Shown here: positions 27,247 to 36,135 of the stretch, piece by piece
Layout of the letters: every line of letters starts with the position of its first letter
Numbering within the stretch: position 1 is the stretch's first letter
NCBI RefSeq assembly: GCF_005869225.1
Contig: NZ_SWFP01000021.1
Location: forward strand, 1-47,526
DNA from: Dyadobacter bucti
GTDB taxonomy: Bacteria; Bacteroidota; Bacteroidia; Cytophagales; Spirosomataceae
DNA: 47,526 nucleotides
Reading direction: 5' to 3'
The notes under the pieces: model-generated
Told to the model about the DNA's origin: nothing
The model's database searches: none
What the model saw: the letters and a program-made list of their open reading frames with translations, nothing else
Program-made: the position numbers and the translations under genes

Positions 27247-28542
27247 ATGCTACGTGCTCTTTTTTGTGCGCTGTATTTGTGTTTTTCAATGGTATGCCGC
27301 GGTCAGTGCGTGAATATTTACGGCAGTATCACTGACGCTTACACAGGAAAAGGAATAGCAAATGTATTGATCACCCAGGCAATGAACGGCACATCGCGAC
27401 CATCTTCCAAAACTTCACCGGACGGATCTTACCGGATCACATTGCCCTGCGATGCCAGGGGGATCAGGGTGGAGGCGGAGGGATACCGCGTTCAAAGCCT
27501 GCCCGTCAATTTGCTTGGAAAACCATTCGCCGCGGGATTTTACGTCCCTGTTAAACTCGTACAGATTGACAAGCAGGCCAGCGATCAGCCTTATTTTCAG
27601 GAGCAGCAGAAATACGTGTCGATAGCTGGCGGAGCTGAACGCGCTCAGCAGCATGCAACACGTTTGTTTGAAGTGACGGATGCCATATCAGCCAGGCAGA
27701 TTAATGCGGAGCTGTGTTTATTTTATACCAAATCGGGCGTAAAAGATTGCCAGAAACTGATAGCCGGACAACCCGGTTACGAGGTCGCTTTTACAAAAAC
27801 AGATATCGTCGCCATAGAGGTCAAAGCCAATGGGTACCAGACCTATTTCGGGAATCTCATCGTGGATAAGCTGGACAATCAAAAAAGTAAATACCGGATC
27901 CGGCTGAGTACGCAGCTGAATATGATGTCCCTGACTGTGGACGCCGGTGGACAGAAAGTCCAGTGCCTGCTTTCCGGTCAGAGGTCAGTTGTGATGTCAT
28001 CGGACGGTGTTCATTTTTGGGCGGATATTCCGGCAAAAGGGGATTACAAGCTGATCGTAAAAGGGCCAAAGGATGAATTGCTGCATTCCGGAACACTCAG
28101 TGCATCCGCAGGGTTGAATTTCTTTTCCCTGATTTTACCGGCTTCAAAAAACATATTGAAAGTACCAGCGCGAGTTGCATTACCCGCTGCTGAAAGCATA
28201 GGTACCGGACCTCGGACCATTTATTTTGACAAAAGTGATTACAGACTCCGGTCGGAAAGCAAAAACGTGTTAGATACCATCGCCGTCTGGCTGCAGGCAA
28301 ATCCCTCCGGATATCTAAACATCGTCGGCCACACGGATAATGTGGGCGACCGTCATCTGAACCGAACCCTTTCGGAATACCGGGCCAGGATCACCTATCA
28401 TTTCCTTGAACAGGCAGGAGCCGATATCAAACGCATTACGTATAAAGGTAAGGGTGATGGCTATCCGGCCGCACCGAATGACATCGAAACTAACAAGGAG
28501 AGGAACAGGAGAGTTGTAATTGAGCTGTTGACTAAACAATAA
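27247..28542 (+). CDS. OmpA-family protein with carboxypeptidase-regulatory-like domains
   Basis: A 431-residue protein that should sit in the periplasm or outer membrane and hold peptidoglycan. The signal peptide ends near CRGQ. A carboxypeptidase regulatory-like beta domain follows (about 20-100, with NIYGSITDAYTGKGIANV and SPDGSYRITLP). The middle part (about 120-310) seems to contain two more beta-sandwich repeats. The C-terminal OmpA domain (about 320-430) has TIYFDKSDYRL, NIVGHTDNVGD, LSEYRA and NKERNRRVVIEL, the usual peptidoglycan-binding signature. This domain order recalls T9SS-linked PorE and Pal-like proteins, but the TPR part is here in a separate gene. It is third in the tightly spaced operon. 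Confidence 0.87.
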   Translation: MLRALFCALYLCFSMVCRGQCVNIYGSITDAYTGKGIANVLITQAMNGTSRPSSKTSPDGSYRITLPCDARGIRVEAEGYRVQSLPVNLLGKPFAAGFYVPVKLVQIDKQASDQPYFQEQQKYVSIAGGAERAQQHATRLFEVTDAISARQINAELCLFYTKSGVKDCQKLIAGQPGYEVAFTKTDIVAIEVKANGYQTYFGNLIVDKLDNQKSKYRIRLSTQLNMMSLTVDAGGQKVQCLLSGQRSVVMSSDGVHFWADIPAKGDYKLIVKGPKDELLHSGTLSASAGLNFFSLILPASKNILKVPARVALPAAESIGTGPRTIYFDKSDYRLRSESKNVLDTIAVWLQANPSGYLNIVGHTDNVGDRHLNRTLSEYRARITYHFLEQAGADIKRITYKGKGDGYPAAPNDIETNKERNRRVVIELLTKQ

Positions 28543-28553
28543 ACACCAACTGT

Positions 28554-29774
28554 ATGCGAAATTTTTATCTGATACTATTCTTACTATCCACCTGTCAATG
28601 TTTTGCACAAAATTCAACTGACACGATCTATCAGGTGGATCAGACAAAGTTTGCGGCGATCGTGGATGAAGTAGCGTCCGGCGAGATCGTTTATTTTCTC
28701 CCGCAAGACGCACCACGTCAGGAAAAGATCCGTATTGCGAGGGATAAGGTCTGGAAGATCATTTACGGCAATGGCGAAACCGAAGTATTGAATGCGGCCA
28801 AACCGAGAGTGGTTCAGACAGATAAAATTCGTTTGAAAAACGGAAAGACCATTGAGGCGGGTGTTTCTGAGGTTACGGCTTCCATGATTAAATATGTACT
28901 TCCTTCTGATAGTAAGGAAAGGCAAATAGCTATCAGTGAAGTCGGTAAAATTACCTACGCGAATGGCATCGAACAGGATTTTGAAGAAAAGCCCGTAGCG
29001 CAGCCTGAAAAGGCACCAGCTCCGACACCGGAACAACCAAAGCCGACCGTCATAACCGGTAGTGAGAAAATTGCTACGTCGGGTGGGCAGAAAACCGAAG
29101 TGACGAAAACGGAAGAAACCATTAAAACTGCCGAAACGCCGCCAGCAAAACCGAATGAGATCATAATTAAAATACAACACGAATATGCCGAGGGCCAATC
29201 AGGGAAGGAGCCGAAGCGCGAGCACAAGGGTTACGTCGGTATCCGTGTCGGCGGTTCCATGACATCATTTTATACGGATAAAGTGGCGTGGCCGACCAAG
29301 CCTTTTTACAACTGGGAGGCAGGACTGGGATTTAGTCTGGCAAGCACAAAACATTATAATGCCCGTCTTGAACTGGTTTATGCCAACAAAGGCTCTAAGG
29401 AAACATCATCAGATCAGCTCCCTGAAATCACAAGCAGGACCAAAATGACCTACGGACAGGCAAACCTGCTGCCGCTCATCCTGAAAGCGGGCGGGCGCAA
29501 ACTGAATCCGGCCATTGGGGTAGGGGGCTACTATGGTTACCTGATCAAGCACGTCTCCGAGTTCAAGGAATCGGATGGCGAGTACGAGAGCGACGATCTG
29601 ACCCAGGAATTGATCAACAACAAGTATGACTACGGTGCCCTTTTGATGCTGGCATTCTATTCCGGAGACAAGCCTTTGCTTGAGTTTCGGTACGAGCATG
29701 GTATCGCCGAAGTAATGAAGGGTTTGAAAGTTAAAAATAATGGACTAAGCGTATCTCTGTTTCTCAAATTCTAG
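28554..29774 (+). CDS. Outer-membrane beta-barrel protein with two ~55-aa modules, copy 1
   Basis: A 406-residue protein. After a signal peptide (ending FAQ) come two copies of the beta module: residues about 23-80 (from DTIYQVDQTKF to YGNGETEVL) and 90-143 (from DKIRLKNGKTI to YANGIEQDF). A Pro/Thr/Glu-rich linker spans about 145-215. The C-terminal part (about 225-406) has alternating hydrophobic strands, starting GYVGIRVGGSM and ending LSVSLFLKF with the terminal Phe expected of outer-membrane barrels. It resembles the 8-10 stranded barrels common in Bacteroidota. It is paralogous to the next gene, 6 bp downstream. Its role is unknown. Confidence 0.82.
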   Translation: MRNFYLILFLLSTCQCFAQNSTDTIYQVDQTKFAAIVDEVASGEIVYFLPQDAPRQEKIRIARDKVWKIIYGNGETEVLNAAKPRVVQTDKIRLKNGKTIEAGVSEVTASMIKYVLPSDSKERQIAISEVGKITYANGIEQDFEEKPVAQPEKAPAPTPEQPKPTVITGSEKIATSGGQKTEVTKTEETIKTAETPPAKPNEIIIKIQHEYAEGQSGKEPKREHKGYVGIRVGGSMTSFYTDKVAWPTKPFYNWEAGLGFSLASTKHYNARLELVYANKGSKETSSDQLPEITSRTKMTYGQANLLPLILKAGGRKLNPAIGVGGYYGYLIKHVSEFKESDGEYESDDLTQELINNKYDYGALLMLAFYSGDKPLLEFRYEHGIAEVMKGLKVKNNGLSVSLFLKF

Positions 29775-29780
29775 AACCCA

Positions 29781-30914
29781 ATGAACTCTATCCCTGTAAG
29801 ATACATTCTATTCACGTTGTTCCTGTCAGCGACATTGCACGTTCAGGCGCAGATCCGTACGGATCTCATCTATAAGCTGGATAACACCACCTTCAATGCA
29901 GTAGTCGATGAAATCGGCGAAACTGAAATCCTTTACTTTTTACCAAAAGACACAGCAAGGCGGACTACGCTGCGCATTGCCCGTAAGGAGGTATGGAAAA
30001 TCGTGTATGGCAGCGGGGAGACGGAAGTGATCAACAAGCCGGTCGTTGCGGTAGCGGCACCAGCGGCTCCGGCCGCGACCCAGGTATCAAACAAGCCGGA
30101 TCGGTTGTTCCTGAAAAATAAAACGATGGTGACCGGAAACGTTACTAAAGTAACAGATCAAAAGGTAGAGTACCGTCGCCGGGAAGCCGGCGCGTTGTAT
30201 GAGGTGATGAAAAGCGATTTGATCCGGGTGGAATATGGCGATGGCCATGTTGAGAATTTTGATGCAAAAGTTACGGAAGGGGAAAGCCCGTCTGACCCAG
30301 CAAGTCAGCAAGCATCGGTAGCTGCTGAAAAGACTAAAAGCAATCCACTATCCAAAATATCCATTACAGCCGGGTTTGATGGAAACTATTTTGCCGGATC
30401 AAAAATCTGGACGGACAAGGAAGATGGTGCCGGGCTGCTCACCTCGCTGGGGGGAAGTTTGAGGGGGAATTATCAGATCAGCAAACTATTTGGAGCCTAC
30501 CTGACGCTGGGATATTCCCAGGCATCTGTCCAAAAGAATTATCTGGCTGGGAATGAACTTATGTACAAGGAGGAATTCTCCTTGGCCGGTCCGAGCGCAG
30601 GGGTAGGTCTCAAATATTTCCTGAAAGAATCGGTATATGTGCATGCGGAAGGCAAAGGCAACTTCCTGAAAATGAAAGTTTCAGTATCAGAGGATGGCGA
30701 ATCTACGGAAGACCGGTTGTCGGCTGCCTGTCCATCTTTTGGGGCGGGCATTGGCTTTACCCGTAAAATCGCAAAAGTTATTGTGGAGGCGGATGTTCAT
30801 TATCAAATGATGAAGAGCTCATTCGAATCAGTGACCAAGCCTATTCATACGGTCGGTATCAGACTGGCGGTAGGCATGAGTATGCCATCAAATTCGACAA
30901 AAAGATCAAAATGA
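29781..30914 (+). CDS. Outer-membrane beta-barrel protein with two ~55-aa modules, copy 2
   Basis: A 377-residue paralogue of the preceding gene. The signal peptide ends VQAQ. Modules lie at about residues 28-84 (DLIYKLDNTTF to YGSGETEVI) and 107-160 (DRLFLKNKTMV to YGDGHVENF). After a linker, the barrel part (about 190-370) shows strands such as KISITAGFDGNYF and HTVGIRLAVGM. It ends with a short SNSTKRSK tail instead of a terminal aromatic residue. Module 1 is strikingly close to module 1 of the neighbour (WKI-YG-GETEV in both), pointing to tandem gene duplication. Its stop overlaps the start of the TPR gene by 4 bp (ATGA). Confidence 0.82.
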   Translation: MNSIPVRYILFTLFLSATLHVQAQIRTDLIYKLDNTTFNAVVDEIGETEILYFLPKDTARRTTLRIARKEVWKIVYGSGETEVINKPVVAVAAPAAPAATQVSNKPDRLFLKNKTMVTGNVTKVTDQKVEYRRREAGALYEVMKSDLIRVEYGDGHVENFDAKVTEGESPSDPASQQASVAAEKTKSNPLSKISITAGFDGNYFAGSKIWTDKEDGAGLLTSLGGSLRGNYQISKLFGAYLTLGYSQASVQKNYLAGNELMYKEEFSLAGPSAGVGLKYFLKESVYVHAEGKGNFLKMKVSVSEDGESTEDRLSAACPSFGAGIGFTRKIAKVIVEADVHYQMMKSSFESVTKPIHTVGIRLAVGMSMPSNSTKRSK

Positions 30915-33778
30915 GGAAACGTCAGGGAAGCATTAGAATGAAAACAATTTTTGCATTGCTGGCTTGTCTGCTAAGCGTCCGGCCTGCCGTTTCCTGCACG
31001 CTGGATTCGCTTACAGTGAGAGACAGCCAGGAAATCAAGCATCTTGCTCAGAGGAAAGTCGAGAAAGGTCTGAATGATCTGCTGAACACGGTGGCATTCG
31101 AAGATCTGGGGGAATTCGAACGTAAAGCACTCCGGGCCGACAGTTACGGCAACTCGGTCAACAAGATATTTAGCGACGGAAAGGTCATTGTAGAAGATGA
31201 CGTTAACCCCGAGCATATATCGGCCAAAACCGGTACCGATCTGACAGTGGAGCGTTACCTGGCTGATTTTGAGCTTTTTTATCCGAAAAGTGCGGACAGG
31301 ACTATTTCCTTTTCTGATTTTACTGTGAGCAATGTCAAGAAGTTGGATTATTATTATGTTAAGGTGTATTTCAAATCATCTTTCAAAGGGCAACATTCAC
31401 AGATTAAGGTTCCTTACCGGCAGCATAACCGGGTAGCAGAGGTGCGCGCGGAGCAGAAGGGCAAAAAATGGCTGACCTACATTACGAGGGTCGGGTTTGT
31501 CGGGGATGGGGATTCGTCTCAAAATTCTTTGAATGATGTTGTTCTGGCCAGAGATATAACGGCAGCGGACAGCAGCCGGCAAACTTCTGAGGTGGAAAGC
31601 GCAGCCGAAATAGCGAGGGATAAAGAACGGGAAACTGAGAAAAAGGCGCTGGAAGAATATAACAGGTGGCTCACCGAAGGGGACAAGGCTTTTGCTTCAA
31701 AAGATTATGATAAAGCTCTGGAAGCATATACAGAGGCGGAAAAACGCAATGATTTTGATGACCTGCTTCCACGGAGGAAGATTTATCAGGTAAAACGGGC
31801 ATTTGAAAAGGAAAAACAAACGGCGATCGATCTGCTCCGTGAGTATCTCGCGAAGGGTAACATTGCGCAAAAAAACCGAAATTATTCGGAGGCGGTCGGA
31901 TACTATAAAAAAGCACTGGAACTTAAACCGGACTCCGTAGCGCTGGGCGAAACCATCAGGTCGCTGAACCAGAAATCCAGTGTAAAAACTGAGCTGGACG
32001 AGAAATTTAACCTTGGAAAATACGCGGAGGTTATCAAAGACTACTCACGTATCCTGAAAAAAGAGAAGAACAACTCGGATTACTATTTGGGCAGGGGGCT
32101 GGCATATGTGGCTACCACAGATCTGGACAAGGCTTTAAAGGATTTCAGTCAGGCAATTGAACTGGATTTTGCCAATTTGGCTGCGCTCAAAGCCAGGGCG
32201 GATTTGTATGCTATGAAAAAGGACTTCCCGAAAGCAGCCGCGGACCTGACCAGCTATCTGAACATTGACAACACCGCGGCAGGCATTTACAGCAAAAGAG
32301 CCGGATTCCGTATTCTGACCCGCAATGTCAGCGGAGCTTTTGAGGATTATTCGAAGGCAATAGAGCTCTTTCCAAAAAATGCCAGCCATTACTTTAACCG
32401 GGGAATGCTGCATGTGCAAACCGAAAATTACCCGTCTTCGATTGCAGATTTTTCCAGTGCTATCACTTTGAACAATGCATACAATGAAGCCTACTATAAT
32501 CGTGGGCTATCCCACATCAAGCTGAATGAAGTGGGATTGGCAGGTGGGGACTTTGCGCAGTTGAGAAAATTGGCCATTACAACGGAGCAAACCCAGCAGA
32601 TATCTTCGATAGCCGCCCAATATTTTCAAATAGCGTTTAATGCGCTCAGCCAGAAAAAATTTCAAAATGCAATCGAGGGATTTGATCATGTGATCAGTGT
32701 GCTGCCTACCCATGCAGAGGCGTGGTATCATCGTGCGAAGGGACTTGAAGGTATGGCCGATAGTCTGGCCGCCATTGAATCCTATGATATGGCGATTCTC
32801 AGCAGATCTGATTACAGCGAGGCCTACCATGATCGCGGTAGATTATGGTTTGGGATGAAAAAATATGAGAATGCCGCAGGTGATTACAAGAAAGCCTTTC
32901 AACTCGCACCTACGAATTTTCGGGCAGCAAAGGGGATGGCGGACGCTTACTTTGCATTGAAATCGTATGACAACGCAATGGACGCTTATGAAATCATTAA
33001 GGTAAACGAGAAGAAAATCGGCACTGCGCTGGCAAATCACGAACTGGCCAGTGCGTACAACAACCTGGGACTTTGCTATCTGCAAAATCAAATGGTAACG
33101 AAAGGTATTGAAGAGTTCGACAGGTCGTTAGATAAAAATTCCGCCTACTCAGACGCCTACTTCAACCGGGGGCGGGCATATGAATTGGAAAACAACCTGC
33201 GCAGGGCCATTACCGACTATAAAAAGGCGACCACACTGGATGTTTCCAATTCCAGCAAATATTTGTCTTTGGGTTTGGCCTTGTATAAGGATGAAGAATA
33301 CGAAGAGGCAATCGGGTCGCTTTCTCTCGCGATTGAGAAAGATCCTGCGAATCTTTGCTGCCAGGCCGCATCCAGATCCAAAAGGGGCGACTGTTATATG
33401 CTCACCAAACAATACAGGAATGCCATTGATGACTATGTGGCAGCTTTTCAACTCGACTCAGCCACGAAAGCGTCCGATGCTTTGTACAATATCGGAATAG
33501 CCTTCCTGCATCAGAAACAACCTGATCAGAGCATTAAATTTTTGTCGGAAGTAGGCAACAAAGACCGCCTGAAAGGTCAGTGCTACTATGCGATCGGCTG
33601 CGCCTACATTCAACAAAGGAAGCAGGATGAAGCGCTCAAATGGTTTGCAAAGTCATTCCAGACCGGAATGATCACTAAATCTTATATACGCAAGGATAAG
33701 CTTCTGGAGAGCATTGACAGGTCCTTCGCCGGTACTGCTGCTTTTAAGGAGCTGGTGAACCAGCATGTGATCAAGTAA
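30911..33778 (+). CDS. Large exported TPR-repeat protein
   Basis: A 955-residue protein with a signal peptide (n-region RKRQGSIRMK, hydrophobic TIFALLACLLSV, cleavage near VSC). Residues about 30-200 form a separate domain with TVERYLADFELFY and KWLTYITRVGFVG, resembling the C-terminal domain of the operon's first intact secreted protein. A charged helical linker (about 215-245) follows. The rest is a long run of tetratricopeptide repeats, about 16 by eye. Clear units include YYLGRGLAYVATTDLDKAL, HYFNRGMLHVQTENYPSS and AYFNRGRAYELENNLRRAI. It should be a periplasmic scaffold. ATG 30911 overlaps the previous stop; ATG 30938 is an alternative. It ends the operon. Confidence 0.88.
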   Translation: MRKRQGSIRMKTIFALLACLLSVRPAVSCTLDSLTVRDSQEIKHLAQRKVEKGLNDLLNTVAFEDLGEFERKALRADSYGNSVNKIFSDGKVIVEDDVNPEHISAKTGTDLTVERYLADFELFYPKSADRTISFSDFTVSNVKKLDYYYVKVYFKSSFKGQHSQIKVPYRQHNRVAEVRAEQKGKKWLTYITRVGFVGDGDSSQNSLNDVVLARDITAADSSRQTSEVESAAEIARDKERETEKKALEEYNRWLTEGDKAFASKDYDKALEAYTEAEKRNDFDDLLPRRKIYQVKRAFEKEKQTAIDLLREYLAKGNIAQKNRNYSEAVGYYKKALELKPDSVALGETIRSLNQKSSVKTELDEKFNLGKYAEVIKDYSRILKKEKNNSDYYLGRGLAYVATTDLDKALKDFSQAIELDFANLAALKARADLYAMKKDFPKAAADLTSYLNIDNTAAGIYSKRAGFRILTRNVSGAFEDYSKAIELFPKNASHYFNRGMLHVQTENYPSSIADFSSAITLNNAYNEAYYNRGLSHIKLNEVGLAGGDFAQLRKLAITTEQTQQISSIAAQYFQIAFNALSQKKFQNAIEGFDHVISVLPTHAEAWYHRAKGLEGMADSLAAIESYDMAILSRSDYSEAYHDRGRLWFGMKKYENAAGDYKKAFQLAPTNFRAAKGMADAYFALKSYDNAMDAYEIIKVNEKKIGTALANHELASAYNNLGLCYLQNQMVTKGIEEFDRSLDKNSAYSDAYFNRGRAYELENNLRRAITDYKKATTLDVSNSSKYLSLGLALYKDEEYEEAIGSLSLAIEKDPANLCCQAASRSKRGDCYMLTKQYRNAIDDYVAAFQLDSATKASDALYNIGIAFLHQKQPDQSIKFLSEVGNKDRLKGQCYYAIGCAYIQQRKQDEALKWFAKSFQTGMITKSYIRKDKLLESIDRSFAGTAAFKELVNQHVIK

Positions 33779-34089
33779 ATGTAATTTGTCGACCCTTTCA
33801 GCATTACGTACGGTTTACTGTCTACGGGAATTCGGAGGTAAATAGGCACCGGTTTCCTAAACAACTTTATTCAAGGCGCCGGGGATGTTAACCGGGATTG
33901 CCTTGGAGTTTTGGTCGGCCGCGCAGTAATCCCAGTAATGAACCCTGTCATTGTCCTGGCAGAAAAAATGTCAGTATGCTGAAAAAATTTCTGCCATCGG
34001 CCGGCTGGCACAGGACTTGATACTGCATTTTTACAAGGCGAAAGGCCTTTAAAATTGTTTTATTGTTTCACTTAAAAACGAGGTTGATT
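33779..34089. other. Intergenic region upstream of the small heat-shock gene
   Basis: About 311 bp without a gene. GGCAGAAA (33958-33965) and TTTCTGCC (33988-33995) form an 8-bp inverted repeat with a 22-nt spacer, and AAAGGCCTTT (34041-34050) is a short palindrome. No clear promoter element or CIRCE-like heat-shock operator is visible. Confidence 0.45.
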
Positions 34090-34539
34090 ATGTCACTCAT
34101 CAAAAGGAACGGGCTACTGCCCGCAACATTCCCAGCGCTGTTCGACGATTTCTTTGGCCGCGAACTTTTCAACTGGGGCAACAGCAATTTTTCATCCACA
34201 AGCACTACGGTGCCTTCGGTAAACATTCGGGAGGATGCAGAAGCCTTCGAAGTGGAGGTAGCAGCGCCCGGCATGCAGAAATCGGATTTCCAGGTCCGGC
34301 TGGAGGGTAACACCCTTACGATTTCTTCTTCCAGAGAACATCAGGAGGAAAAGAAAGAAGAGAATTACAGCCGGAGGGAATTCAGTTACCAGTCTTTCCA
34401 ACGCAGTTTCCTGCTGCCTAAAGATGTTGTGGACGAAGATGGTATCTCGGCCAGATATGAAAACGGGTTGTTACACCTGACCATTCCCAAAAAAGAAGAG
34501 GCCAGGAAAAAAGAACCCCGGCTGATAGAAATCGGCTAA
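34090..34539 (+). CDS. Small heat-shock protein, Hsp20/alpha-crystallin family
   Basis: A 149-residue cytoplasmic ATP-independent chaperone that should form oligomers and hold unfolding proteins. After a short N-terminal arm with FDDFFGRELF, the alpha-crystallin domain spans about 42-138. It contains VNIREDAEAFEVEVAAPGM, SRREFSYQSFQRSFLLP and the family hallmark ENGLLHLTIPK. The C-terminus has an I-x-I-like IEIG motif used for oligomer contacts. The start at 34090 has a GAGG ribosome site 6 nt upstream and fits the family; the frame extends back to 34063. A strong palindromic terminator follows directly. Confidence 0.94.
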   Translation: MSLIKRNGLLPATFPALFDDFFGRELFNWGNSNFSSTSTTVPSVNIREDAEAFEVEVAAPGMQKSDFQVRLEGNTLTISSSREHQEEKKEENYSRREFSYQSFQRSFLLPKDVVDEDGISARYENGLLHLTIPKKEEARKKEPRLIEIG

Positions 34540-34543
34540 TATT

Positions 34544-34580
34544 AACTAAGGCTTGCCGATCGGCAAGCCTTAGTTATTTT
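34544..34580. terminator. Perfect 32-bp palindrome, probable (bidirectional) terminator
   Basis: Bases 34544-34575 form a perfect palindrome with 16-base arms (AACTAAGGCTTGCCGA and its complement), followed on the plus strand by ATTTT. It begins 5 bp after the Hsp20 stop codon. The mirrored AACTAA arm gives a weak T-run on the opposite strand too. Confidence 0.85.
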
Positions 34581-34630
34581 AACATGACCGCCGTCTGAAA
34601 AAATGAAGCTTCACATCTGAAACCGGTTGA

Positions 34631-34924
34631 ATGATGAAGGAAAACACCTATTTTGTAACGATAAATATGAAAGTGCCGCAAGGCATGATGGAGGTGGGGA
34701 GATTTTTTATTGGCAGTGATAAAGACTGGGCAATGGAAAGTTTTGGCAGGTTGCGGGGAGAATCCCACACCGGCGAAGATGATGTGCTAAGACTGGACCT
34801 GCTGGAAAAGCATGAGGGTACAGACCTTTTGCTCGGCCAATTGAGCTGCACCCTGGATCAGCTCGAACAGAATTGCAAACTGATCACCGTTGATGCCTTT
34901 AAATATTTCAATCTGGAGGGATAA
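34631..34924 (+). CDS. Small hypothetical protein
   Basis: A 97-residue soluble protein without signal peptide or membrane segment. It starts with the strand YFVTINMKVP and contains FFIGSDKDWAMESFGRLRG and LLLGQLSCTLDQLEQNC; a mixed alpha/beta fold is likely. No family is recognised. Two tandem ATGs (34631, 34634) open the frame. It lies between the Hsp20 terminator and an antiporter gene 38 bp downstream on the same strand, so it may be cotranscribed with the latter. Its coding character, with no frame breaks and a plausible amino-acid mix, supports a real gene. Confidence 0.65.
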   Translation: MMKENTYFVTINMKVPQGMMEVGRFFIGSDKDWAMESFGRLRGESHTGEDDVLRLDLLEKHEGTDLLLGQLSCTLDQLEQNCKLITVDAFKYFNLEG

Positions 34925-34962
34925 TCAGGTTTTATTGCAACATAAGCAAACGTAGTATTGTT

Positions 34963-36135
34963 ATGAACGATTTGTTACTTCGGGTAAACCTGATGTGCCT
35001 ACTGATCCTGTTGTTGATCTTTTTGTTAAAGAAATTTAACCAACCCTACCTGGTGGCTTATATTCTTGCCGGTGTTCTGATGGGACCTTACGCCACCGGT
35101 GTTTTCACTGAGATTGAAGATACGGCATCCATAGGGGAGTTCGGTATCCTGCTGCTGATGTTTTTCCTGGGTATGGAACTGGATGTCCCTGACCGGCGAT
35201 CTTTGCTGATGAAGCCCGTGATTGCGCAGATTATGCGGATGCTGATGAGCATAGGCATGGTTGCCGTAGCCGGCTACTTTTTGGGCTGGCCGTTTATAAC
35301 GGTGGTACTGATCGGTACCCTATTTATATTTAACAGTACGGCAGTGGTCAGTGAGTACCTCAGAAAAAATGGTGAGCTACATTCCGGCCTTGGCAGATTG
35401 ATCCTCAATATCCTGCTTTTGCAAGACGTGCTTTTGGCACCGGTATTGACATTGTTCCCGCTTTTGGGGGGTGAGCCTGTACCTGCGGCCAGGATGACCG
35501 CCTCTGTCGCCGGCAGTGTCATTATCTTTCTTTTGCTCCGCTCGATAAGAAACCGCGATTTTTTTCAGCCGGGTATCCAAAAACTGCTCGGTAAAGATCA
35601 CGAAATGCAGGTATTTGCAGGAAGTTTTATTTGCCTGGGCTTCGGATTGATAGCTGAACTGGCGGGTTTGAGCGGTGCTGTCGGCAGTTTTCTTGCCGGC
35701 ATGATGATCGGCCGCCTGGATGCATTCCAATGGCTGGAACGAACATTAAGCCCCTTTAAGGTTTTTTTTGTGGCCCTCTTTTTTGTCTCCGTGGGACTAC
35801 GTTTGGACCTGACCTTTATTTCTGCAAACCGGACGCTGATATTGACGGGAACACTGGTGCTTTTCCTGGTCAACAGTGTGTTGTCCGCCTTTGTCCTAAG
35901 ACTATTGCAATACAGCTGGCGGGAAAGCTTTTACGGAGGCGCATTACTGTCGCAGGCCGGGGAGTTTGGTATACTTGTCTGTTCCCTTGCCTATAAGACC
36001 GATATCATAGGGGAGGGGCTTTTTAAAACCGGCATTGCCATTACTGCGCTTTCCCTTTTGTTTTCAACGATATGGATCAGCTTACTAAGAAAAACGGTTG
36101 TTCCCCATCAGCGTGACGGCCGGTTAATTAGCTGA
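34963..36135 (+). CDS. Cation:proton antiporter, CPA2 family (KefB/KefC-like membrane domain)
   Basis: A 390-residue inner-membrane protein of about 11-12 helices that should exchange K+ or Na+ for protons. Family marks are LVAYILAGVLMGPY near the N-terminus, EFGILLLMFFLGMELD, the FNSTAVVSEYL segment, LLQDVLLAPVL with the conserved QD, and GAVGSFLAGMMIGR. It ends after the last membrane helix and lacks the TrkA-N nucleotide-binding domain of full KefB/KefC. It is therefore shorter than those (about 560-620 aa) but similar to stand-alone CPA2 exchangers. The small unknown gene 38 bp upstream may share its transcript. Confidence 0.9.
   Translation: MNDLLLRVNLMCLLILLLIFLLKKFNQPYLVAYILAGVLMGPYATGVFTEIEDTASIGEFGILLLMFFLGMELDVPDRRSLLMKPVIAQIMRMLMSIGMVAVAGYFLGWPFITVVLIGTLFIFNSTAVVSEYLRKNGELHSGLGRLILNILLLQDVLLAPVLTLFPLLGGEPVPAARMTASVAGSVIIFLLLRSIRNRDFFQPGIQKLLGKDHEMQVFAGSFICLGFGLIAELAGLSGAVGSFLAGMMIGRLDAFQWLERTLSPFKVFFVALFFVSVGLRLDLTFISANRTLILTGTLVLFLVNSVLSAFVLRLLQYSWRESFYGGALLSQAGEFGILVCSLAYKTDIIGEGLFKTGIAITALSLLFSTIWISLLRKTVVPHQRDGRLIS

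Noticed and set aside
28614..29198. 194-codon minus-strand frame
   Set aside because: It is antisense to the first barrel gene, with a Phe/Arg-rich shadow composition.
30911..33778. Possible CRISPR-like or tandem DNA repeat in the TPR gene
   Set aside because: Repetition is at the protein level with ~34-residue degenerate units; no exact DNA repeats or spacers are seen.
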